A stretch of 64,000 bases of DNA from Methylocystaceae bacterium (GTDB taxonomy: Bacteria; Pseudomonadota; Alphaproteobacteria; Rhizobiales; Beijerinckiaceae), in assembly GCA_009773555.1 (NCBI GenBank), contig WSXZ01000012.1, positions 103,569 through 167,568 of the forward strand, in the 5' to 3' direction. Under the pieces are notes generated by a model. The model made no database searches, had not been told where the DNA came from, and saw only the letters and a program-made list of their open reading frames with translations. Below, in pieces: positions 1-7,959 of the stretch (its first letter is position 1; each line of letters starts with the position of its first letter). Made by a program: the position numbers and the translations under genes.

Positions 1-194
1 CATTGGGCTCCTTTGGCGCGAGCGCCAGCTGCCGGGGATCGGGGTCCGTCGCGAGCACGCGGGTGAAATGGCGCGACAGTCCGAGCGCCGCCTGCGCTCG
101 CGAGCCAGTTGAAAAGCGCGTCGGGATAATGCGGACGAAAGGCGCGATAGTCGTCGGCGTTGTCGCCGAACACCATCGTCTGGCGTGCATTCAT
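1..194 (-). pseudogene. SAM-dependent methyltransferase N-terminus (partial, runs off window, frame-disrupted)
   Basis: Minus strand ATG at 194 reads MNARQTMVFGDNADDYRAFRPHYPDALFNWLAS, then continues in another frame as QAALGLSRHFTRVLATDPDPRQLALAPKEPN; motif I (xDxGxGxG) is missing at the junction near 95-100. Confidence 0.6.
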
Positions 195-204
195 TGCGGC
201 GGCC

Positions 205-1212
205 TCATTTCGTCTCGAACATGCGTTGCGGGCCGAGACCTTTTTGCCTCAGCCAATGCGCCGTTGCGCGATCATGCCAGGGCGTCAGGCTGCCGACGCC
301 ATGGAAGCCCATGTGTCCCCCGCCCTGCGTCAACGCCGTCTCGATCATCGGCAGAGTCGACCAGTCGATCGCCGCATAACTTTCCGCCGGCACCCAGGGA
401 TCGTCCAGCGCGTGCAGGATCAGCGTCGGCAGCGTGGCGCCGGCGAGGAAATTCTTCGCGGCGTTGGATTCATAATAGTCCGGCGCGCCCCGATAGCCGA
501 AATGCGGCGCGACGAAGCGATCGTCGAATTCGTACAGCGTGCGGGCGCCGGCGATCGCAGCGCGCTCGGCGGTGGTGAGCGCGGCGCTCGGCGCCAGCGC
601 TTCGCGTTTCATCTCATTGAGCATGTAGCGATGATAGACGAAATTGCGCAGCGCCATCAGGCGGGCGCAGGACGCGGCGAGGTCGATCGGCGTCGACACG
701 GCGACGGCGGCGAGAACCGGCATCCCATGGCCGCCCTCGCCGATGAATTTCAGCACGAGATTGCCGCCGAGCGAATTGCCGATGAGCACGATGCCGTGAC
801 GCGCGAGGTCGGCAGGGAGAGCGCGCAGCGCCGCGGCGAGATCATCGGTCTTGCCGGCGTGGTAGCGCCCGCCCGAGGTGGCGCGCGAGGGTTGAGAGCC
901 GCGCAGATTGAGGCGCAGCACCGGCCAACCCGCGCCGACGAGATAACGCGCCGTGGCGATTCCATGCCGGCTGGTCTCGGACCCCGCGAGCCCATGCGCC
1001 AGAACGATGAGCGGCGCGCCGCTGTCTGTGGCCGGCCGATCGAGCCGCGCCGCGAGACGGTCGCCGTCCGGCATGGCGAGCAGCAGCCGCTCGCCGCCGA
1101 CAAGCTCCGGCGGCCCGCCGACGATGATGTTGCGCAACGTCTGCAGATCGCCGCCGAGCCACGGCGCCCGCTCGCGAAAGGGAGGAAGTGCGCCCCTATT
1201 CAGGCCCCTCAA
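205..1212 (-). CDS. YheT-family alpha/beta hydrolase
   Basis: ORF with PPFRERAPWLGGDLQTLRN N-terminus, LAHGLAGSETS and IGNSLGGNLVLKF nucleophile motif; start at 1212 is TTG, so the true start is uncertain. Confidence 0.85.
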   Translation of the reverse strand: MRGLNRGALPPFRERAPWLGGDLQTLRNIIVGGPPELVGGERLLLAMPDGDRLAARLDRPATDSGAPLIVLAHGLAGSETSRHGIATARYLVGAGWPVLRLNLRGSQPSRATSGGRYHAGKTDDLAAALRALPADLARHGIVLIGNSLGGNLVLKFIGEGGHGMPVLAAVAVSTPIDLAASCARLMALRNFVYHRYMLNEMKREALAPSAALTTAERAAIAGARTLYEFDDRFVAPHFGYRGAPDYYESNAAKNFLAGATLPTLILHALDDPWVPAESYAAIDWSTLPMIETALTQGGGHMGFHGVGSLTPWHDRATAHWLRQKGLGPQRMFETK

Positions 1213-2662
1213 TGGCCACCTTTAGCTCATCAACAAAAATCTTGGCTTGATTTTTATTATCCTCTAATGAATACCAACACTCAAACCCAGCCATCATTAG
1301 TTGCTCATAACTAAGGTGAAGAGAACGAGCCAAATTTTCTAACCAGTCGTGGTGATCGCTGCCGTCCAATTCAGCAAGTGCTACCTCAAAATCGTGAGCT
1401 GTACGGCCGGATTTATCGGCAAATACTCTCGTGTGCGTTCGACTTAAGTTTTGAAAACTTTGTTCGATAGGGATTGTTCCTGGCAAGAAAATCATGGGCC
1501 ACTCATTTTCGCCGGTTTCGATACTTCTCCTCATATCGCCATCGTAGACGCCAACCAAAACGAAGGATCTTAGGGATTTCGGAACGAGTTTGCGAAGCTT
1601 TGTAATTTCGCTATGTCCCCCCACATCGACTATATCAATCCTAATGCTCAGAGAGTGGTCTGCACGAGCAACTAAGAGTCGTGCAAACTCTCGAGCGGCT
1701 CTATCTTCAACTGGTACACAGACATCAGTGGGTACTTCTAAGCCAACCAGTCTCCTCATGGTCAGATCCTGATCCAGGGATGCCAACCGAGAACCCTCTC
1801 GGGTTCTGTAGAAAAACCGCACCTGGTCTTCGTTGAGCCGCGCGACCATTTGAGGAGAATGAGTTGTAAATATTATAAACAGCTGCTTGCGGACACAGAC
1901 ACTTGCAAAATAGTCCATCAGCGCTTCTTGCGATTTTGGAGAAATGTATGTCTCGGGCTCTTCAGCCAAAAAGATTGCTTTCGCTTGCGCCCGACGAAGC
2001 GTCCAAAAACAGAGAAGGATTGATATCTCCCCTAAACTCATAGTACGACTATCGTATTCGAACTGATCATCCTTGACCTGAACGAAAGGAAGCACCTCTT
2101 CGCCTTCGAACTCGTCAATCTCGAAGATCCGAATTGACTGGTAATTCTTTTTCGATACAAACCCTATTGTCCTAACCTCATCCGTGGTCAATTCTATGGG
2201 TTGGTAAGCGTCCAATAGTTGGGGCAGCCCTTGCAGTGAGCAAAATCTTTGCTGAAGCGACGCGGCGATAATTGAAGGATCAAAATGCAGCACTTCGATT
2301 GGCGCGGCAGGATCTGTATGGAGGTCCTCGTTATCAATCTTTATTGAGCTTATCGCCTCGGTGCCATCGACATTAACAATCGCCTTCAGTTCGGCGCCAG
2401 AAAGCCTGTTTCTCACTTCAAGACGTCTCGATGCAGCGCTCCAGTCAAGCGCTGCCCAGATCGCTCGCAGTAACGCCGATTTTCCGGCACCACTCAATCC
2501 GCATACCGCTGTTATGGGTGAGGAAAATGGGATTTCCCCGTCGAGGAGACCGGCGAGTTTCTTGTAGCTCAAACTGCGAAGCTCATTGGGTCTGCCTGGC
2601 GACTTCGCAATCGCACGCCAGTAATCGGCTGCTTCTGCGGATCTCACCTCAATGAGCCCCAC
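1196..2662 (-). CDS. AAA ATPase with C-terminal TOPRIM-like region (OLD-family-like)
   Basis: Walker A GLSGAGKSALLRAI, Walker B-like AIFLAEEPETYISP, TOPRIM-like EDRAAREFARLLV / VGVYDGDMRR; sequence visibly more AT-rich than flanks. Confidence 0.75.
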   Translation of the reverse strand: MGLIEVRSAEAADYWRAIAKSPGRPNELRSLSYKKLAGLLDGEIPFSSPITAVCGLSGAGKSALLRAIWAALDWSAASRRLEVRNRLSGAELKAIVNVDGTEAISSIKIDNEDLHTDPAAPIEVLHFDPSIIAASLQQRFCSLQGLPQLLDAYQPIELTTDEVRTIGFVSKKNYQSIRIFEIDEFEGEEVLPFVQVKDDQFEYDSRTMSLGEISILLCFWTLRRAQAKAIFLAEEPETYISPKSQEALMDYFASVCVRKQLFIIFTTHSPQMVARLNEDQVRFFYRTREGSRLASLDQDLTMRRLVGLEVPTDVCVPVEDRAAREFARLLVARADHSLSIRIDIVDVGGHSEITKLRKLVPKSLRSFVLVGVYDGDMRRSIETGENEWPMIFLPGTIPIEQSFQNLSRTHTRVFADKSGRTAHDFEVALAELDGSDHHDWLENLARSLHLSYEQLMMAGFECWYSLEDNKNQAKIFVDELKVAIEGPE

Positions 2663-3831
2663 ACTTCGAAATCAATGTTGCGTTCGACTCCCGCCTCCGA
2701 AAAGACTTGAGATTGTTTAAAAATAGTGTCACGGCTATTCACAAGAATATGGTACTTTTGGATACTTAATAGATCACGAGGAAAATTGTCTCCAGAATAT
2801 ATGAAAAAAAGAACCCAAACAATGAAATCACGCAGTATTACGGATGAAACATCGGATACTCGCGAGCTTGACCGGTCTATATATATCATCATTAGTCGTA
2901 ATTCATAAGTATTAGGTATAGGTAGTTCCAAGACAGCGTTTTCAAGGACGCCTTGCGTGGTGCCTTCACGCTGCTTGTTGAAGTAGTCCATGAACGGGGC
3001 AAGATTTACGTCTGGCATCTGTCTTGCGAAATAGGATAGGAATACAAGCCAAGTAAAAAGGGTTGCTTTGTTAAATCGGGCCTTCGAATCGGCATCTCGA
3101 AGTAAGGAATTCAGCAGCGCGATGGCTCGTCCCGCAATGGCGAAATGGTCAGCTCGAAACGGATCGGCCTTCCGAAATCTATTTGAGATATCTCCAGCGG
3201 TTAACTTCTTTGCTAATGTACCGGCTTCAAAGGTACAGAGAACTTTTGCAATCACGTCATCGTAAGCCATTCGCCGATTTGAAAAACCAATAAGGTCTTC
3301 ATCCTCTTGGAGTTGAAGTTGTTGAACCAGATCTTTTACCTGTTGTCTAACAGGTCCAAAGAAAGCATTTCTTTGTTCGGCAGCCGTCAAATATGTCATC
3401 TGATTAAGCCGAAAGAATAGCTCGCCAGGTTCTTCTGGGCTATAATCTGTTAGCCTAAAAACACGTATTGTAAACTGATCGAAGGCTCGGCGCACCTCGG
3501 ACGGAAGCGTTTCATACCGCCGTCCGTCTAGCCTCTGAATCGCCGGCTCTAAGGGTTCGATGGAACCCTCTATTCCGAACTCGCCGTTCACGAAGTCTCT
3601 TATCGAAACGAGTCTCTGTTGACCGTCCAGCACCACTTGCCGCCCGACCTTGTCAACCACGACGTGAATTGGAGGTATATGCCAACCGCGAAGAATACTG
3701 TCGATCAAACGTTTCTTCTTGGCGAGAGGCCAAACTTCTCCCCGTTGGAAGTCGGGCTGCAAATCTAAGTCGTTGCTCCGAATGCGACCGACAATGGTTT
3801 GGATATCTGGATCTGAGGGTTGGAGCTGCAC
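2644..3831 (-). CDS. DUF262 domain protein
   Basis: DLQPDFQRGEVWPLAKKKRLIDSILRGWHIPPIHVV and VVLDGQQRLVSIRDF signatures; overlaps the downstream ATPase ORF by 19 bp. Confidence 0.8.
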   Translation of the reverse strand: MQLQPSDPDIQTIVGRIRSNDLDLQPDFQRGEVWPLAKKKRLIDSILRGWHIPPIHVVVDKVGRQVVLDGQQRLVSIRDFVNGEFGIEGSIEPLEPAIQRLDGRRYETLPSEVRRAFDQFTIRVFRLTDYSPEEPGELFFRLNQMTYLTAAEQRNAFFGPVRQQVKDLVQQLQLQEDEDLIGFSNRRMAYDDVIAKVLCTFEAGTLAKKLTAGDISNRFRKADPFRADHFAIAGRAIALLNSLLRDADSKARFNKATLFTWLVFLSYFARQMPDVNLAPFMDYFNKQREGTTQGVLENAVLELPIPNTYELRLMMIYIDRSSSRVSDVSSVILRDFIVWVLFFIYSGDNFPRDLLSIQKYHILVNSRDTIFKQSQVFSEAGVERNIDFEVWGSLR

Positions 3832-3960
3832 AGGGAGATCCGAGAAAGGAATTTACAAACATTTACAATAGCGGAGCACGCAATTCAATTGTCGCGGTCG
3901 GTGCAGCGCAAAATCTTCGCTCATGCCCAACGTGGCTAAGGAGAACGATAGCCCTCCTCG

Positions 3961-3984
3961 TGGTATCGACATCGCTATTTGACC
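3961..3984 (+). repeat. Terminal inverted repeat, MuA-distal end (R1)
   Basis: tggtatcgacatcgctatttgacc; its core gacatcgctatttgNcc matches site L2 at the other end. Confidence 0.75.
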
Positions 3985-3998
3985 GGGATTAGGTGAGA

Positions 3999-4412
3999 TC
4001 AACCGGCCGTAGGCGGGAATTTGGCCTTCGAATGTGGGTTTGGCCGCATCGGCGCGGGTCGGCTTTTCTTCTTTGGCGTATCGGCCGGCCGCCCTCTCAA
4101 TACATTCATGTATCGAAAAATCCCCGATTTCGAGGGTGTCCGCTCCAGCGAAAATCGGTCCGCCACGGCTGCCGGCATGTTCCCGAGAGGCATTTTCCCA
4201 AAGGTCGATCTAACAAAATCAGCTACTTCCGTATCGATTTCCCACCATGGACGCCGGAATAGAGGGACGGAAGCGGTCGCTTGAGGCTCGCCGCAGCGAC
4301 GGCGGGCCGTCAGCAGCTCCTCGTATTCCGCGAGAGGGATGGTCACCATGGCGACATCGCCCACGGTCGCCGCGCCAAGCGGAAGAGCGCCTTTTCCCGT
4401 CGTTTTAGTCAC
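3999..4412 (-). CDS. Hypothetical element-encoded protein
   Basis: 137-aa ORF ending 38 bp from the element end; motif WWEIDTEVADFVRSTFGKMPLGNMPAAVADRF suggests a small DNA-binding/regulatory protein. Confidence 0.5.
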   Translation of the reverse strand: MTKTTGKGALPLGAATVGDVAMVTIPLAEYEELLTARRRCGEPQATASVPLFRRPWWEIDTEVADFVRSTFGKMPLGNMPAAVADRFSLERTPSKSGIFRYMNVLRGRPADTPKKKSRPAPMRPNPHSKAKFPPTAG

Positions 4413-4484
4413 CTCAAAAGCCTCTTCAAAGCCTCTCGGAAGCGCGCCCGGAGTCGCGTTCAGCCGATGTCATCCAGGGCGTTG

Positions 4485-6614
4485 TCACTTCGACGCCACC
4501 AGCCTGCCGTTCTCCGAGTCCCACTCAATTCCCAGCCGGGACATGACGCGATGTTGCACGGAGCAGACATCCGTCGGGAGCCCGGCGGCGCTCGCCTGCG
4601 CCCTCTCCTTTGCGAACTCAGCCGCCAGTTCGAGAGCGCTCCAATCCTCGGGGCGCTGCATCGCCTGCGGTCCGGCGGCGCTCGCCACAAGCCTGCCGTT
4701 CTCCGAGTCCCGTTCAATTCCCAACCGGGACATGACGCGATGTTGCACGGAGCAGACATCGGTCGGGAGCCCGGCGGCGCTCGCCTGCGCCCTCTCCTTT
4801 GCGAACTCATCCGCCAGTTCGAGAGCGCTCCAATCTTCGGGACGCTTCGTCGCCTGCGGTCCGGCCGCGCTCGCCACCAGCCTGCCGTTCTCCGAGTCCC
4901 ACTCCAATCCCAACCGGGACATGACGCGATGTTGCACGGAGCAGACATCGGTCGGGAGCCCGGCGGCGCTTGCTTGCGCCATGTCCTTTCTAAACTCGGC
5001 CGCCAGTTCGAGAGCGCTCCAATTTTCGGGACGCTGCGTCGCCTGCGGTCCGGCCGCGCTCGCCACTAGCCTGCCATTCTCCGAGTCCCACTCCAATCCC
5101 AACCGGGACATGACGCGATGTTGCACGGAGCAGACATCGGTCGAAAGCCCGGCGGCGCTCGCCTGCGTCATCTCCTTTCGGAACTCAGCCGCCAGTTCGA
5201 GACCGCTCCAATCCTCGGGGCGCTTCGTCGATTGTGCGCTCAACTGATTCGCCCGTGTCACCGGGAGGGAAACGCTTGCGCGCGGGGCCGAGCGCGCTGT
5301 GGCCGGCGCGCCTTCGAGCCTCACGCCGCCTTCAGGAAAGAGTTTGCCAAGCACATAATTGGCGTGTTTGTCGACACTTTCAGCGGCGGAACTCCGGATA
5401 TACGACGCGTCGGGTGTAATCCCGGCAGCGAGCAAATCTCTTTCAGTTCGCCATATCTCCAAGAGAAAGAGCTCGTCCCGCTTCACTCGACCGATGCTGG
5501 ATAATTGCTTCACGCGATAATTCAACAAGTCAGAAACCGCGGAGAGCCGAGTGTCGCTCGAATTTCCTACCGCCTTGGGTTGATAGCCGCGCTCCTCCGG
5601 CTCCGCGTCATTTCCGACGGCCCGCGATCTAAGCAAGGGCATGGGACGTCGAACAAGAGAGATCGACTTGAGGCGCCTTACCTTTCCGCCCTGATCGCTG
5701 AAGAAGGTCGGCGACACGCTGGTCAGCCCCATTCTGTTTACGATTTGCAATGCTTCAGGCTGCCAATCGATTTTCGCCTCCAGCCGGCCTTTGTTGATTT
5801 GCAGATCGACAATCTCGCCGATCGGCGCCGACGTAACGTCTTCGCCATTGTCGATTTGAATATCCGGCCGATGTTCAATGCATACAGGAAAAACGCGGTA
5901 ATCATGATCGTCGCTGCGCCGCGCCGCCGTGAATGCGTCGCAGATCGCCTTTCCATCGATGTAGAAGATATCCTCCGTTTGCGTCTCGACGAAGCCCAGG
6001 GCGGCAAAGACGACAACCCATTCGGGCAAAGGCTTCGTCCGCGGCATTGGCGTCGCGATCATTGCATAAATGATGTCTTCCATCTTGGCGGCAAGCGAAG
6101 CGCCGTGCGTCGTTTGCGCGGCAGCGAGCGCGCGCTGGTTCGCGAGCGCGGGCGCCGTGACAAGCGCAACGGCGCGCAACCACTTCGTCTTTCCTTCAGG
6201 CGTATGGAAAAAATCGGGGGAAACGAAGCGATGCGTTCGCTTGCGTAAGACCTCCCTGCCTTCGTCCAGCCAATCGACTTTGCCCTGAAGCGCGCCATTC
6301 TTGACGCTCAGCTCGGTAATCCAACCGACGGCGTCCGCGCGCTCCCCGGTGCTGGCGGCTCTAGGCGTCGAGTGATTTATGTCGATCGGAATGTCTAGGC
6401 CGTCGGCTTCAAAGCGCTCGATAAGCGCCTGAGCGTCCACGTCGTAACTTCTCCCGTCGCGAGTTGCGATGCGCCCCAGCTGAGGGAAAATCGTAATCCA
6501 CGTCGGCGGCTCCGCGCCGGCTTTGGGCAGCGGGGCCGAGATGGAAAGCATGGAGTTGTCCTCGATTAGATCATACATCATCGTGATGCGTCCTTTTGCG
6601 GCCCGTCCTTGCAC
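4485..6614 (-). CDS. Mu gpI-like protease/scaffold protein with duplicated protease-like domain and 4x63-aa C-terminal repeats
   Basis: Domain 1 contains DINHST and RFVSPDFF, domain 2 contains CIEHRPD and SVSPTFF (His/Ser positions of Mu-like I protein); four RPEDWSALELAAEF...VQHRVMSRLG...LVAS units. Confidence 0.75.
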   Translation of the reverse strand: MQGRAAKGRITMMYDLIEDNSMLSISAPLPKAGAEPPTWITIFPQLGRIATRDGRSYDVDAQALIERFEADGLDIPIDINHSTPRAASTGERADAVGWITELSVKNGALQGKVDWLDEGREVLRKRTHRFVSPDFFHTPEGKTKWLRAVALVTAPALANQRALAAAQTTHGASLAAKMEDIIYAMIATPMPRTKPLPEWVVVFAALGFVETQTEDIFYIDGKAICDAFTAARRSDDHDYRVFPVCIEHRPDIQIDNGEDVTSAPIGEIVDLQINKGRLEAKIDWQPEALQIVNRMGLTSVSPTFFSDQGGKVRRLKSISLVRRPMPLLRSRAVGNDAEPEERGYQPKAVGNSSDTRLSAVSDLLNYRVKQLSSIGRVKRDELFLLEIWRTERDLLAAGITPDASYIRSSAAESVDKHANYVLGKLFPEGGVRLEGAPATARSAPRASVSLPVTRANQLSAQSTKRPEDWSGLELAAEFRKEMTQASAAGLSTDVCSVQHRVMSRLGLEWDSENGRLVASAAGPQATQRPENWSALELAAEFRKDMAQASAAGLPTDVCSVQHRVMSRLGLEWDSENGRLVASAAGPQATKRPEDWSALELADEFAKERAQASAAGLPTDVCSVQHRVMSRLGIERDSENGRLVASAAGPQAMQRPEDWSALELAAEFAKERAQASAAGLPTDVCSVQHRVMSRLGIEWDSENGRLVASK
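4488..5230 (-). repeat. Four tandem 189-bp coding repeats
   Basis: acatgacgcgatgttgcacggagcagacatc recurs at 4541, 4730, 4919 and 5108, exact 189-bp period. Confidence 0.95.
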
Positions 6615-7152
6615 CCCTTGACGTCCTCGCGGCGTCCTTGTCGGCCACTCTCATGGCGGCAAGCCGGTAGAGGACTGCGCGGCGACAAATGCCAGTCTGT
6701 TTCGCAAGCTCCGAAGTGCTTAGTCCCTGCGACAAGCCGTCTCTCAGCTTTAGGTAAATCAGCTCGTTTCTCGCTGTCGGAACGTCGAAATATTCGCCGA
6801 AGCCGCCGATCGTTTCGACGACTTTCAAGGCGCATTCGCCCCCAAGCAGAACAACTAATGGATGTTGGCGGCGCCGACGAAGCGTCTTCAAAGCGGGGAG
6901 ATACAGCCGCCGACCGCCGAACTCGCGCGCAATCGCGATTGCCGCATCTATGCCCACCGCATCGGCGATGGCTTGCAGTCTTCCAGGGAGCTTTTGGGCT
7001 TCGCGCTTTTTCGTCGGCTTCGGCACGGGCGCTTCGCATTCCTGCGTAACTCTTCTTCGGCACGCGTCGACGAGGAAAAATAGCTCCGACGTTCGATCGC
7101 TCGCTTCAGTGTGAAAGGTTTCACATGGTGAAACCTTTCCTCCTCTCGTCAC
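6571..7152 (-). CDS. Mor-like transcription activator (true start probably downstream of 7152)
   Basis: AIADAVGIDAAIAIAREFGGRRLYLP ... HPLVVLLGGECALKVVETIGG and C-terminal HTH STSELAKQTGICRRAVLYRL. Confidence 0.7.
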   Translation of the reverse strand: MTRGGKVSPCETFHTEASDRTSELFFLVDACRRRVTQECEAPVPKPTKKREAQKLPGRLQAIADAVGIDAAIAIAREFGGRRLYLPALKTLRRRRQHPLVVLLGGECALKVVETIGGFGEYFDVPTARNELIYLKLRDGLSQGLSTSELAKQTGICRRAVLYRLAAMRVADKDAARTSRGARTGRKRTHHDDV

Positions 7153-7182
7153 GAGAATAGGCGGGATGCGCTGGACCGCTGG

Positions 7183-7620
7183 CTACGAAGATTTTCTGGC
7201 GAGCGCCGTAGAGGCACCAGCTCGTTCATTGCGCAATTTGGCGCGGATGTTTTGGATGGTTCGCTGATGCAGCCCGGAGCCGCGCGCAGCTTCCTTCAGG
7301 CTCGCGCCCTTGTCTAGCAGTTCGATTGCTCGACGACGTGCTCCGTCACGTGTGCCGCTTTGCCCCAGCGGCAACGTGATTTTCACACCATGATGGGCGC
7401 GCCGCCCATCGCCTTCGATATGCGCAGCAAAATAGGCGCACAGGCCGTCCGCCGCCTCACGCCCGATCGACTGCACGAGCCAATGGTCATTCGGCGCGCG
7501 CGCCGGAATGTATATCTCGCACCCGCCCCATTCGGCCGCGAGTTTCATGGTCGCATAAAGCCCGATAACAGTTGCGATCTCGGCTTGAAGGGGCGGAAGG
7601 AAGGAATAGTCTTCGGACAT
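7183..7620 (-). CDS. Second Mor-like transcription activator
   Basis: IATVIGLYATMKLAAEWGGCEIYIPARAP ... LVQSIGREAADGLCAYF and HTH SLKEAARGSGLHQRTIQNIRAKL. Confidence 0.7.
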   Translation of the reverse strand: MSEDYSFLPPLQAEIATVIGLYATMKLAAEWGGCEIYIPARAPNDHWLVQSIGREAADGLCAYFAAHIEGDGRRAHHGVKITLPLGQSGTRDGARRRAIELLDKGASLKEAARGSGLHQRTIQNIRAKLRNERAGASTALARKSS

Positions 7621-7959
7621 GCGTATGTCGTCTCGCCGCCTAAGCGAGAGCGACGGGTTACCGCCCTCCTTCCGACAAGCGCGAAGCGAACGCCTAGGCG
7701 CGCCGACAGTGCTGAAAGGGTGAACGATTTCATAGGGTGAAGAATTTCACCCGACCCTCTGCCGCCGATCAAGGAGCAGGGTGCGCGGAAGGGCTTGGGC
7801 GAAAAATGGGGAGTGGGTCAGTTTGAATTTCCGCTTTGCGCTGAGAGCGGATTTTGGTCAATGGCCGGCGAACGAGAAGTTTAGTTTATTTGCCTCAGTG
7901 CGTCGCGAGCGTAGCTATATCCGCGCTAGCGATGCCGCTGATAACACGGCGTCAATGTT

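Noticed and set aside
4488-5230. Possible CRISPR array
   Set aside because: Period is 189 bp with no short repeat/unique spacer alternation; the whole unit is repeated and is coding.
4281-5247. Long plus-strand ORFs with repeats (4281..5069, 4339..5247)
   Set aside because: They are antisense shadows of the 189-bp repeats in the gpI-like gene; the minus-strand frame has the recognisable domains.
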